From JAFEDN01 sp963844565 (GTDB lineage: Bacteria > Pseudomonadota > Gammaproteobacteria > Coxiellales > Coxiellaceae), in the NCBI GenBank assembly GCA_963844565.1, contig CAWJON010000002.1, positions 248,001 to 312,000 on the forward strand: DNA of 64,000 bases. The letters are read 5' to 3'. Position numbers and translations under genes: made by a program. The notes under the pieces are model-generated. The model worked only from the letters and a program-made list of their open reading frames with translations. It did not search any database and had not been told where the DNA came from. Below, piece by piece: positions 1-8,771 of this stretch. The stretch's first letter is position 1; each line of letters opens with the position of its first letter.

Positions 1-2
1 TC

Positions 3-545
3 CAGCAGGGTGGGATGATTTTGACCTGCAATCATGCCAGTTATCTGGATGCTATAGTTTTGCTTGCGGCACTACCAAAAAATCTAATTTTTGTCGCCAA
101 ACAAGAGCTGATTCGAACGCCAATTGCCTCCATTGTAATTCGTAAACTTCATTATATTTTAGTAAAAAGACTGGATATCATGGATAGCGTGCAAAATACA
201 TCTTTAATTCTGCAAAAACTAGAGCAGGGTCATTCGGTTTTAATATTTCCTGAGGGAACATTTACTTATGCAACTGGTTTGCGAGCTTTTAAAATGGGAG
301 CATTTAAACTGGCGGTCGAGTTTAAAATCCCAATCTGTCCCATGGGGTTGCAAGGTACGCGAAAAATGTTTAGAGGTAACCAATGGCTATTGGCCCCAAC
401 TAAGTTGACTTTAGATGTGGGTTCTCCTGTAATCGCTGAAGGCCACGGTTGGGAAGAAGCGGCTCGATTGCGTGATCTAATACGTAAACAAATTGCCGAA
501 CGTTGCGGGGAACGTCAGATAGACCTAGTGTCAGCTAAATTGTAA
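3..545 (+). CDS. PlsC-like 1-acyl-glycerol-3-phosphate acyltransferase, 5' end cut by window edge
   Basis: Probably transfers an acyl chain to lysophosphatidate at the inner membrane, a step of phospholipid synthesis. The frame is open to the window edge (Gln-Gln-Gly-Gly precede the first visible Met at 15), so the true start lies outside. The acyltransferase motif NHxxxxD is visible as NHASYLD (residues 6-12 from that Met), and the second block FPEGTF lies at about 78-83. The family is usually 200-250 residues, so roughly 40-70 residues are missing, including any N-terminal membrane anchor. The next gene starts 27 bases downstream on the same strand, so the two may be cotranscribed. Family assignment is firm; the exact substrate is not visible. 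Confidence 0.9.
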   Translation, partial: QQGGMILTCNHASYLDAIVLLAALPKNLIFVAKQELIRTPIASIVIRKLHYILVKRLDIMDSVQNTSLILQKLEQGHSVLIFPEGTFTYATGLRAFKMGAFKLAVEFKIPICPMGLQGTRKMFRGNQWLLAPTKLTLDVGSPVIAEGHGWEEAARLRDLIRKQIAERCGERQIDLVSAKL

Positions 546-572
546 TATTTTTACCAGAATTGAAGGTGTTTT

Positions 573-1574
573 ATGAATCGAAAAGTAGTTAAATTTTTAT
601 GGTTATTGGTCATTCTTTCCTTGGGCTTTGTTTTTAAAGCCGATGCTGACGAAGCCAACGTTAATCCTAAAAACCTAATCGAATATCCTTACTCACTTTC
701 ATATTTTACGCTGAACAGCCAAGGTCAGAATTTGAAAATGGCCTACATGGATATTAAGCCGGTGGCTTACAATGGCAAAACTGTAGTTTTAATGCATGGC
801 AAATATTTTAATGGACGTTATTGGCAAGGCGTTATTGCAGAATTAGTAAAAAATGGTTATCGAGTTATTGTTCCAGATCAGTTAGGTTTTGGTCGTTCTT
901 CTCAGCCTGAGCATTACCAATTTAGCTTTCAGCAGCTTGCTAAAAATACCCATGATTTACTTGATTTTTTGCAAGTGGATTCTGTTATCGTAATCGGTCA
1001 TTCCATGGGCGGTATGTTAGCCACTCGATTTGCCTTAATGTACCCTTCGCAAACCAAAGCTTTAGTGCTTGAAAATCCAATTGGTTTAGAGGATTGGAAA
1101 CGTTACATACCTTATCATTCTATCGATGAAAATTATCAGTTTGAGAAAAAACAAACAGTCTCTACGATAAAAGCTTATCAACGAGAAAATTATTATCATG
1201 GCGAATGGAAGCCTGAATATGATCAATGGATCAACACAGACCTATTAAATCGGACAGATTTTTTAATTATTGCTTGGAATTCAGCTTTACTTTCTGACAT
1301 GATTTTTACTCAGCCGGTCTTGTATGAATTTGAGGATTTAAAAATACCAACTTTGTTAATCATTGGTCAGCTGGATAGAACGGTAATTGGAAAAAACTGG
1401 GCTTCGCCGGTGATTGCTAGTCAACTTGGAAATTATGCTCAACTAGGGAAAAAAATGACAAAGCTAATTCCTAACGCGATCTTAAAACCTATTCCAAATA
1501 CCGGCCATATTCCTCATATTGAAAATCCACAAGCTTTCTACGATGCCTTGTTGCCTTTCTTAGCCGAGCAATGA
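573..1574 (+). CDS. Exported alpha/beta-fold hydrolase
   Basis: A 333-residue alpha/beta hydrolase. A hydrophobic N-terminus (about residues 7-21) followed by ADADEA looks like a signal peptide, so it probably acts in the periplasm or outside. The oxyanion strand carries HG (residues 75-76). The nucleophile elbow is GHSMGG, with Ser144 as nucleophile. Asp268 in GQLDRT and His312 in NTGHIPH complete a plausible catalytic triad. Length and motif spacing fit the peroxidase/esterase-like branch of the family. The substrate cannot be read from sequence. It follows the acyltransferase by 27 bases, compatible with an operon, though a lipid substrate is only a guess. Confidence 0.85.
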   Translation: MNRKVVKFLWLLVILSLGFVFKADADEANVNPKNLIEYPYSLSYFTLNSQGQNLKMAYMDIKPVAYNGKTVVLMHGKYFNGRYWQGVIAELVKNGYRVIVPDQLGFGRSSQPEHYQFSFQQLAKNTHDLLDFLQVDSVIVIGHSMGGMLATRFALMYPSQTKALVLENPIGLEDWKRYIPYHSIDENYQFEKKQTVSTIKAYQRENYYHGEWKPEYDQWINTDLLNRTDFLIIAWNSALLSDMIFTQPVLYEFEDLKIPTLLIIGQLDRTVIGKNWASPVIASQLGNYAQLGKKMTKLIPNAILKPIPNTGHIPHIENPQAFYDALLPFLAEQ

Positions 1575-1595
1575 GTGGAAAGAACCTAATTTTCT

Positions 1596-1626
1596 TTGTG
1601 TTTCAGTCACACTGCGTGAGACACAA
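1596..1626. terminator. Hairpin between convergent genes
   Basis: A 10-bp stem (1596-1605 with 1617-1626, one G-U pair) and an 11-base loop lie just after the hydrolase gene and before the end of the convergent operon. There is no clear T-run on either strand, so intrinsic termination is only possible. Confidence 0.35.
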
Positions 1627-1689
1627 GAAGTAAACTAAAATTTTCTTATCGCACCTTCATTAAGGCTAAGCGTTGATGTGCCATATTTT

Positions 1690-2943
1690 TCACAAGAGTT
1701 TCAAATTCATTTTAGAGTTATTTTTTATAATAGAGTTGAAAATCCCTGGATCGCAATCAATTTCTTTACCAATATTTTCATTGTAAATGATATAATAGCA
1801 ATTTCTGAAACCATCAGGAAAATTTGTCCCCACAAGTTTTTCAGCGATAACTGGAAACCAATTAAACCATGTAGTATCTACAATTATTGCATATAGATCA
1901 TTTAACGATTCTTCGTTTAAATTGTTATCCATTAATTTTTGATTTAATTTTTCTTTTAATAAATTTTTGAACAAATTATGGTCTATATCTTTCAGTAGCG
2001 CATGAGTTTGAAAATCTAGCAATAACGACAAACTCACAGAAATGATGATTGGAAGTTTTTTTTGAGAATATTTTTTAGATAATTTCAATTTCTCAACTAG
2101 TAAGTATGCAATAGAATCTATAAGGAATTCTCTAGATTTTTCAGATTTACTACTATCCTTGGATAAGGATAATTTACGAAAAATTTCATTTAACCTGTCA
2201 AGTATAACTGAAGGCAAGATATGTTTAAAATAACAAAGAGCATATGAACATATATAGATCCAATCCTTTAATTTTTCAAACATCCATTTTGGGAATCTGA
2301 AATCAAATTCTTCGTTAGATATTTCTTTAAAAAATTTATTTATTTTTTTCTTTTCATCATCAGCCATCTCCTCCTAAAGCCGTTCTACATTATTGTCCCA
2401 TTTTTCACCCTCCCATGTGAGATCACTCTGATTTAACTGTTCACATTTGGTATGAAAGGCCATTCCTATTTTGTAATAAGCGTCAAAAGACCAAAGCTGA
2501 TCGAAAAATTTGTCCATTTCATGAGCATTTCTGGTGGTGACTTCTATTAAGTATCTTTTTCCATTATATCGCAATTCAAAATCAGGTAATCCTTTACGAG
2601 TTGATCTTAGTTGAATTTCGAATCCATTATTTAGAAGAAAATCAGCCATAGCTAATTCATATAATTTTTGATTAAAATTTCCAGGAAAATCTTTAATAAA
2701 TTCATCTTGCTCTTTGTCAAAGGCGTCTTTATATTTGGCTTATAAATCATTAATGAAACTGCTCTTTAAATACTCATTTTCTCCTGAGCGTATTCGCGTA
2801 TATTCTATGTAACTACTAAGTTTTTTAATTTCATTTTGAAAATTTTGAATTTCTTTACCAGATGCGATTAAGCTTTTAATATTCTTTATACGCTCCTTTA
2901 TTTTTAAGGATACATCTTCAACAAATAAATCTATTTCTTTCAT
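1690..2943 (-). pseudogene. PD-(D/E)XK nuclease-like gene split by two in-frame stops
   Basis: Three open segments lie in the same frame with no shift: 2943-2740 (67 codons), 2739-2374 and 2373-1690. They are interrupted only by TAA at 2740 and TAG at 2374. Read through, they give about 417 residues. The middle segment continues sensibly upstream of its first Met (FDKEQDEFIKDF, then a helical stretch) and carries GLPDF then LIEVTT, a PD...ExT pattern typical of PD-(D/E)XK nucleases, with Thr where Lys is usual. The first segment has a good ribosome site (GGAG about 8 bases before ATG 2943) and begins 20 bases after the RloB gene, so it is the third gene of that operon. The last Met (2367) has AGGAGG only two bases away, too close for good initiation. 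Alternative: three small real genes. Confidence 0.6.
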
Positions 2944-2963
2944 TTTTAAATCTCCGTGAATTT

Positions 2964-3647
2964 TCAGGTTATTTTCTCGAATGTAGAAAAATTATGAGTA
3001 AAATTTAAATCTTTATTAAAGGGATCAACTAAGATAATAATACGTTCAATAAGAATGTAAATATCAGTAGAGGGATTATCTGCTCTTAAATCTGAAGATT
3101 CTTGTAATCTTTTAGATCTTTCAATGACCTTCAATAAGTTAGTTGGCTCGGTAATTTTGGAAAAAATGTAATCGGTGCTTTTATCTGGATATGTTTTATC
3201 GCATAGCTTTCTCCATTCTTTTTTCATCAATGCAGAAGATGAAAATGGTTTGCTGGTCTCTATCAAATGAAGCATCAGCCAATATTCAAAGCAGGGTATA
3301 GCTACACAAGCTTGTATTTTTATTCCCTTTCTTTCCCTGAATTTTTTAATTGTATTTAAAACAACTTGATAATCAGGATGCATGTCTCTGTCTATAACGA
3401 GGTATATTTCTTCGTATTTTTTACCTTTTTCATTATGAAAATCAATAGTCCATTCGAATAATTGTTGTAAAGATTTTCCAACTGATTTTCTTACAGGTAC
3501 ATCAATATTATTAAGACGATATTGGCTTTTTATAGAGTTAAAATATTTCTGAGAATAGTTACTATCTTCACAAGCAATTAGAATGGGTATTTTAGGAAAT
3601 CGTTTTGGCCTATTCGCAGGATGCCAAGTCTTGATCTTCTTCATCAT
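2964..3647 (-). CDS. RloB-family protein (AbiLii-like), putative phage defence
   Basis: About 227 residues. It contains IYLVIDRDMHPD, an Asp-x-Asp acidic cluster like TOPRIM-type nucleases, and CFEYWLMLHL, the hallmark block of RloB proteins. RloB partners with AAA ATPases in restriction-linked loci and in AbiL-type abortive infection. The start at 3647 (ATGATG) is chosen because it lies inside the end of the ATPase gene, giving translational coupling; an upstream in-frame ATG at 3683 would give 239 residues. The overlap with the ATPase is 38 bases. I infer a nuclease effector controlled by the ATPase. What it cuts is unknown. Confidence 0.8.
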   Translation of the reverse strand: MMKKIKTWHPANRPKRFPKIPILIACEDSNYSQKYFNSIKSQYRLNNIDVPVRKSVGKSLQQLFEWTIDFHNEKGKKYEEIYLVIDRDMHPDYQVVLNTIKKFRERKGIKIQACVAIPCFEYWLMLHLIETSKPFSSSALMKKEWRKLCDKTYPDKSTDYIFSKITEPTNLLKVIERSKRLQESSDLRADNPSTDIYILIERIIILVDPFNKDLNFTHNFSTFEKIT

Positions 3648-4878
3648 TAAATTTCCATTCACCCACGAATGGCAGTCCTCCATACCTGCCTTCTAGGTAA
3701 TTTTTCCCGTATGCTTCATGCTTGCGGGGACTAAAGTCAATTAGTGAATATAGGTCAGTCGATTGATCTTGTTTTTTTTCCACAAACCAAATTTGATCTC
3801 TGCGTAATAATTCTGGATCGAGAAGGCTTACATCATGCGTCGTACAGATTAATTGGGCATTTGACGTATGCTGTTCAGTATTTTGAAAAAGTTTTATTAT
3901 GCCACGTACTAAGAAAGGATGTAAGCTATTATCAATTTCATCTATAATAAAGGTTCTTTGATTTTCTAAAACGTCAAAAAATTGAGGAGTTAGAGCTACT
4001 AATTTCCGCGCCCCTTCTGATTCCATATGCAGTGGAAATTCTACTTTTTCATTTTTTTCATTCAAATGAATAAAAAAAGGTACTTTTATTGGTATGGCTG
4101 TGTCGGTATTAGCAATTTTCATTTCAGTTTTTTTAACTTGAATATCAATAAATCCTAAATCAAATGGTTTGAGGAACTGCATTATTTTTTGAGGGTCCGG
4201 TAATATTATTTTATTTGATGAATCACCAAAAAAAGTTAAAAATGGAGCAGGATTAGTATTAGTAAATAAGACTAAGTTATCTTTAAACCAAAGAAATATT
4301 GGATTAAATTGTTCATTATTAAATTGAAGTGCGGTGGATAAAAAAAGTGCATCATTACGGGTTGATTTTTTCCAAAGCTCTTTTTGGCGACCACCATGCA
4401 TTTTAGAACTAAATTTCCAATTATCTTTGTTCTCTCCAGAATTATATTCACGCACAAACCAATGTTGTGGTTTATTTTCAGGATATGCCAATAACCACTC
4501 TTTAACAATCCTTGTGCTGGTTAGAGCAAATCCATATTGATAACGTACTCCTTCGGCGATAAAAATAATCTCGAATTCACTAGGCAAACTCCGGGTTTCG
4601 GAATTAAGCAGAAAAGGTGTGATCCCAATCCCTTGAACTCCTTTTTCAGTCGCGGATTTTAAAATAAATTGCTGCATAAAAAATAAAGCCTTGACCAAGT
4701 TGCTTTTGCCAGCGGCATTTGGGCCATAAACTACAGCAGATTTTACTAAAGAGAGTTTTTTTTGTTTTAAGGGGATAAGATTTTCCTTCCCCAATTCATC
4801 CCCAGGGGTAGCCACCAAGCTCAGCCGTTGCTGTTCTTTAAAGGAGCAATAATTTTTGACGGAAAACTCTATTAACAT
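3610..4878 (-). CDS. AAA-family ATPase (RloA/AbiLi-like), putative phage defence
   Basis: A 422-residue SMC/ABC-like AAA ATPase. The N-terminus MLIEFSVKNYCSF is the usual start of this family, so ATG 4878 is preferred over 4932. Walker A is GPNAAGKS and Walker B is FIIDEIDNSLHP, followed by the TTHD switch segment. Such ATPases are sensors or switches in AbiL, PARIS and OLD-like systems; the partner here is RloB, so AbiL is the closest match. It is the first gene of a minus-strand operon (ATPase, RloB, broken nuclease). Defence function is inferred from partner and domain content, not shown. Confidence 0.85.
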   Translation of the reverse strand: MLIEFSVKNYCSFKEQQRLSLVATPGDELGKENLIPLKQKKLSLVKSAVVYGPNAAGKSNLVKALFFMQQFILKSATEKGVQGIGITPFLLNSETRSLPSEFEIIFIAEGVRYQYGFALTSTRIVKEWLLAYPENKPQHWFVREYNSGENKDNWKFSSKMHGGRQKELWKKSTRNDALFLSTALQFNNEQFNPIFLWFKDNLVLFTNTNPAPFLTFFGDSSNKIILPDPQKIMQFLKPFDLGFIDIQVKKTEMKIANTDTAIPIKVPFFIHLNEKNEKVEFPLHMESEGARKLVALTPQFFDVLENQRTFIIDEIDNSLHPFLVRGIIKLFQNTEQHTSNAQLICTTHDVSLLDPELLRRDQIWFVEKKQDQSTDLYSLIDFSPRKHEAYGKNYLEGRYGGLPFVGEWKFNDEEDQDLASCE

Positions 4879-5036
4879 GGAAAATCCAAAGTTTAGATTT
4901 GTTTTATGTAATTTTTTTACAAAAAATAACATAAAAATTTAAATATGTCAAATTTACCATTCCAAAATTCTTTTGTAACTTGTAATATCGGTTTTGTAAC
5001 CGGCGTTTACTTACCTTTCCATAGACTCTATCCCTG

Positions 5037-5054
5037 CTGTCACAATCTTGTCAT
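5037..5054 (+). promoter_or_regulatory. Pho box upstream of pstS
   Basis: Two direct half-sites, CTGTCAC (5037) and TTGTCAT (5048), start exactly 11 bases apart with an AATC spacer, matching the PhoB consensus. A TAATAT -10-like hexamer lies at 5059-5064, and AGAGG lies about 8 bases before ATG 5105. PhoB activation under phosphate limitation is inferred; phoB and phoR are not in the window. Confidence 0.85.
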
Positions 5055-5104
5055 AATTTAATATTAACATAGGCGGGCTGGCTTACTATAAAGAGGATTT
5101 TCTG

Positions 5105-6145
5105 ATGAGAAATTTAAAATGTGTGCTTACTGGGCTGATGTTATTAGCAATTTCTGGTCCGATATGGGCAAATGACATTTCAATAACCGGTGCTGGAGCG
5201 ACCTTTCCTTATCCGCTTTACATAAAATGGGCGCAAGTCTATCAACAAAAAACCGGCATCAGTATCAATTACCAACCTATCGGTTCGGGTGGTGGAATAC
5301 AACAAATTCAAGCCAAAACCATTGCTTTTGGTGGGTCAGACAAACCTTTAACTAATGCTGAGTTGAGCCAAAAGCAATTGACCCAATTTCCGACGGTTGT
5401 TGGTGGTGTCGTGGTCGCTTTTAATTTGCCGGATTTTAAAGATAAAAACCTTGTACTTTCAGGCCCTGTTTTGTCAGAAATTTATAGGGGTAAAATTACC
5501 AAATGGGACGACCCCAAAATTCAAACCTTAAATCCAAGTTTAAAGCTGCCTTCGCAATTTATTACCGTCGTGCATCGTTCGGATGGTTCGGGAACCACTT
5601 TTCTTTTCACCCATTACCTTGCTGATATCAGTGCAGATTGGAAAAATCAAGTAGGTTCAGATACTGCAATTTCTTGGCCGGTTGGTTTGGGTGGTAAAGG
5701 TAATGAAGGGGTTACCGCCTACATTCAGCGCGTTAAAGGCAGCATAGGGTACGTTGAGTATGCCTATGCTCGTCAAAATCATCTGAATTTTGTTCAGCTA
5801 CAAAATCGCGAAGGAAAAGTAGTGGATGCGAATCTTAAAACTTTTCAAGCGGCTGCTGCTTATGCCCAATGGAAACCCGAGAATCACTTTGCCGAAATTC
5901 TCACCAATGAGCCTGGGGTCAACAGTTGGCCGATTGTGGGCGCCACATTTATTTTGATGAATGTTCCTCCCGTTAATTCCCAGCAAACAGCGATCGTATT
6001 ACAGTTTTTCCAATGGGCATTTCGAGATGGGGGCGATTTTGCAAAAAATTTAGATTATGTTCCATTGCCCCAAAAAGTTGTAAAGCTAATCCAAAAAAAT
6101 TGGCAAGATGAATTAAAAGTGACGGTGACTGGTCAGGCGTCATGA
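5105..6145 (+). CDS. pstS: Phosphate ABC transporter, periplasmic binding protein
   Basis: Binds inorganic phosphate in the periplasm and delivers it to PstCA. The 346-residue protein has a signal peptide ending near residue 22 (PIWAND). Family blocks follow: GAGATFPYPLY, YQPIGSGGG, GGSDKPL, and HRSDGSGTT, the phosphate-binding loop with Ser, Asp and Ser-Gly-Thr. The length is normal. It is the first gene of pstSCAB, preceded by a Pho box, and its stop overlaps the pstC start by 4 bases (ATGA), indicating coupled translation. Very high confidence. Confidence 0.97.
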   Translation: MRNLKCVLTGLMLLAISGPIWANDISITGAGATFPYPLYIKWAQVYQQKTGISINYQPIGSGGGIQQIQAKTIAFGGSDKPLTNAELSQKQLTQFPTVVGGVVVAFNLPDFKDKNLVLSGPVLSEIYRGKITKWDDPKIQTLNPSLKLPSQFITVVHRSDGSGTTFLFTHYLADISADWKNQVGSDTAISWPVGLGGKGNEGVTAYIQRVKGSIGYVEYAYARQNHLNFVQLQNREGKVVDANLKTFQAAAAYAQWKPENHFAEILTNEPGVNSWPIVGATFILMNVPPVNSQQTAIVLQFFQWAFRDGGDFAKNLDYVPLPQKVVKLIQKNWQDELKVTVTGQAS

Positions 6146-7137
6146 TCGAAAAAGCGCGTTCATTTTTATTTTCTAGAGTTATTGTACAGCGCGGACTTTC
6201 GCGCGATGAGCGTTATTATGCACGCCAACATTACTTTGATGCGGGATTAAAAGGATTATCTTGTTTTTTTGCCATTGTTTTGTTGGTTGCTCTTGCGCTT
6301 TTGAGTGTTATGTTATTGCAACATAGCTTACCGAGTATTAAACAATTTGGTTGGCATTTTTTAGTTAGCAGTGAATGGAATCCGGTGTCAGAACATTTTG
6401 GTGCATTAACTGCTATTTATGGAACTTTTGCTACCATGTTAATTGCCATGCTGATTGGTGTACCTATGAGTCTTTGTATTGCTTGGTTTATGACTGAATT
6501 ATGTCCTCCTTATTTAAAACAATGCTCACGAATTTTTATCGAACTATTGGCGGGAATACCCAGCATTATCTATGGAATGTGGGGTCTTTTTGTTTTAGCG
6601 CCACTATTTGCAGATTATGTGCAACCGTGGATGATTGAGCATCTGGGTACTCTTGCAATCCTTGGACCATTTTTTCAGGGTGCGCCGATGGGCATCAGCA
6701 TCTTGACGGCTGGCGTTGTGTTGAGTGTAATGATCATTCCGTTTATGAGTTCAGTTATGCGCGATGCTTTTGAAATCGTGCCGGATCTTCTAAAAGAATC
6801 GGCTTACGCCCTTGGCGCCACTCGCTGGGAGACTGCGCGAAATGTCATTTTTCCTTATTGCCGCACTAGTATCATGGGTGGAATGATTCTTGGTTTGGGT
6901 AGAGCCATTGGTGAAACCATGGCGGTTGCGTTTGTTATTGGTAATGCCCATCAATTGTCTCGTTCAGTGATGATGCCCGGCAGCAGTATCACTTCTGTGT
7001 TGGCTAATGAATTTAGCGAGGCAACCGGCAACCTTTATATGTCTTCTCTGCATGAGCTTGGTTTAATACTATTGGTATTTACTTTAATTATTTTCCTAGC
7101 TGCTAAAATTCTTATGCGCAAACTCCGCAGGAAATAG
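6142..7137 (+). CDS. pstC: Phosphate ABC transporter permease PstC
   Basis: Inner-membrane permease, 331 residues. It has a cytoplasmic N-terminus, about six hydrophobic segments, and the binding-protein-dependent transport (EAA) loop around ESAYALGATRWETARNVIFP. The conserved GRAIGETMAVAFVIGN segment follows. It overlaps pstS by 4 bases, and pstA begins one base after its stop. The N-terminal region before the first membrane segment contains a basic stretch common in proteobacterial PstC. With PstA it forms the channel energised by PstB. Confidence 0.95.
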   Translation: MIEKARSFLFSRVIVQRGLSRDERYYARQHYFDAGLKGLSCFFAIVLLVALALLSVMLLQHSLPSIKQFGWHFLVSSEWNPVSEHFGALTAIYGTFATMLIAMLIGVPMSLCIAWFMTELCPPYLKQCSRIFIELLAGIPSIIYGMWGLFVLAPLFADYVQPWMIEHLGTLAILGPFFQGAPMGISILTAGVVLSVMIIPFMSSVMRDAFEIVPDLLKESAYALGATRWETARNVIFPYCRTSIMGGMILGLGRAIGETMAVAFVIGNAHQLSRSVMMPGSSITSVLANEFSEATGNLYMSSLHELGLILLVFTLIIFLAAKILMRKLRRK

Positions 7138-7138
7138 T

Positions 7139-7984
7139 ATGGATTTTTTATATTTTAAACGAAGATTGATCAATATTCTCAGCATTTCGATAGCTATCTT
7201 AGCGATGCTGTTAGGGCTGGCTTGTTTAGGATGGATTTTATTTGGTTTGATTAAAAATGGTTTAGCCGGACTTTCTTGGCAAATTTTTACGTTGAATACA
7301 CAACCGCCTAGCAGTGTGGGTGGTTTAAAAAATGCCATTATTGGCAGTCTGCTGATGGTGGGTTATGCTTTGATGATTGGTGTTCCGGTTGGAATATTAA
7401 TTGGCGCCTATTTAGCTGAATTTGGTCGAGATAATCGTTTAACTCAATGCGTCAGATATGTTACGGATATTTTGCTGAGTACGCCTTCTATTTTATTGGG
7501 GTTATTAATTTACGCATTGGTGGTCAGTAAAATGGGGCATTTCTCAGGTTGGGCGGGCGCCTTTGCCTTAACTTTGCTGGTGGTTCCGATTGTAACACGA
7601 ACCACAGAGGATATGTTTTTGCTAGTCCCCAATTGGCTGCGTGAATCTGCGTTTGCTTTGGGTGCGCCGCAATGGAAAGTCATTTTAAACATCGTTCTCA
7701 GAGTTTCAAGAACTGGGGTGATGACAGGTATTTTGCTGGCATTAGCCAGAATAAGCGGTGAAACTGCCCCCCTTTTATTCACCGCCTTAAACAATCAGTT
7801 TTTAAATTTAAAAATGAACCAACCGATGGCAAGTTTACCACTGGTTATTTTTCAATATGCAACAAGTCCCTATGCTAGTTGGCAACAGTTGGCATGGACA
7901 GGCGCCTTGTTGATTACTGGTTTTGTATTAGGGTTAAATATCCTGGTGCGCGTTGTTTTTAAACAAAAGCCACCCATCATTTGA
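7139..7984 (+). CDS. pstA: Phosphate ABC transporter permease PstA
   Basis: Second permease of the phosphate importer, 281 residues, with about six membrane segments. Its EAA-type loop reads ESAFALGAPQWKVILNIVLR, and ARISGETAPLLFTA is the PstA counterpart of the PstC GETMA motif. It lies one base after pstC. Its stop is 10 bases before the chosen pstB start. Length and order are those of the canonical operon. Confidence 0.95.
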   Translation: MDFLYFKRRLINILSISIAILAMLLGLACLGWILFGLIKNGLAGLSWQIFTLNTQPPSSVGGLKNAIIGSLLMVGYALMIGVPVGILIGAYLAEFGRDNRLTQCVRYVTDILLSTPSILLGLLIYALVVSKMGHFSGWAGAFALTLLVVPIVTRTTEDMFLLVPNWLRESAFALGAPQWKVILNIVLRVSRTGVMTGILLALARISGETAPLLFTALNNQFLNLKMNQPMASLPLVIFQYATSPYASWQQLAWTGALLITGFVLGLNILVRVVFKQKPPII

Positions 7985-7994
7985 AGAGAATGCT

Positions 7995-8756
7995 ATGGAA
8001 AAATTTATAAAAATTAAAACTAGTGACTTGAATTTTTATTACGGGAAACATCATGCGTTAAAAGGAATTAATTTTTCAGTTCCTGAGCATTCTGTGACTG
8101 CACTTATTGGTCCTTCAGGTTGTGGAAAATCAACCTTGTTGCGTTCTTTTAACCGTATGTATGAAATTTACAATAAACATAAAGCAACAGGTGAAATTTA
8201 TTTAGATGGGCAGAATATATTATTACCCTCGCAAGATTTAAATAAATTACGCAGTCAAGTGGGTATGGTTTTTCAAAAACCCACTCCTTTTCCAATGTCT
8301 ATTTTTAACAACATTGCTTTTGGTGTTTCCCTTTATGAAAAGTTAACCCGAAGTGAATTAGAGGATCGGGTCGAATGGTCGTTAAAAAAAGCCGCACTTT
8401 GGAACGAGGTGAAAAATATTTTGAAACATAGTGGGCTTCGTCTGTCAGGTGGTCAACAACAACGTCTTTGTATTGCCAGAGCAATTGCTGTCAAACCCGA
8501 TGTGATTTTACTGGATGAACCAACTTCAGCTTTAGATCCAATTGCCACTGCGCATATAGAAGAATTAATCGTGGATTTAAAAAGAGAATATACCATTTGT
8601 ATGGTTACACATAATATGCATCAGGCGAAACGTATTGCAGATTTTACAGGTTATATGTATTTTGGCGAATTAATCGAACATAATGTCACCTCTGTGATTT
8701 TCTCAAACCCATCTCATCAATCTACGCAAGATTTTGTTTCTGGAAAAATCGCCTAA
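7995..8756 (+). CDS. pstB: Phosphate ABC transporter ATPase PstB
   Basis: Energises phosphate import. The 253-residue protein has Walker A GPSGCGKST (about residues 39-47), the Q-loop in MVFQKPTPFPMS (typical of PstB), signature LSGGQQQR, Walker B VILLDEPTSALD and the switch VTHNMHQA. The start at 7995 is chosen because MEKFIKIKTSDLNFYYG is the family N-terminus and AGAGA lies upstream; a longer frame would begin at 7953 inside pstA. No phoU follows, although PhoU often closes this operon; the downstream DNA is a repeat element instead. Confidence 0.96.
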   Translation: MEKFIKIKTSDLNFYYGKHHALKGINFSVPEHSVTALIGPSGCGKSTLLRSFNRMYEIYNKHKATGEIYLDGQNILLPSQDLNKLRSQVGMVFQKPTPFPMSIFNNIAFGVSLYEKLTRSELEDRVEWSLKKAALWNEVKNILKHSGLRLSGGQQQRLCIARAIAVKPDVILLDEPTSALDPIATAHIEELIVDLKREYTICMVTHNMHQAKRIADFTGYMYFGELIEHNVTSVIFSNPSHQSTQDFVSGKIA

Positions 8757-8771
8757 AAATTCAGTAATTTC

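Noticed and set aside
1678..1896. 72-residue plus-strand frame at the end of the defence operon
   Set aside because: Antisense to the broken nuclease gene, no ribosome site, no protein-like pattern.
4272..4540. Frames of 68-78 residues within the ATPase gene
   Set aside because: Shadows of the well-supported AAA ATPase.
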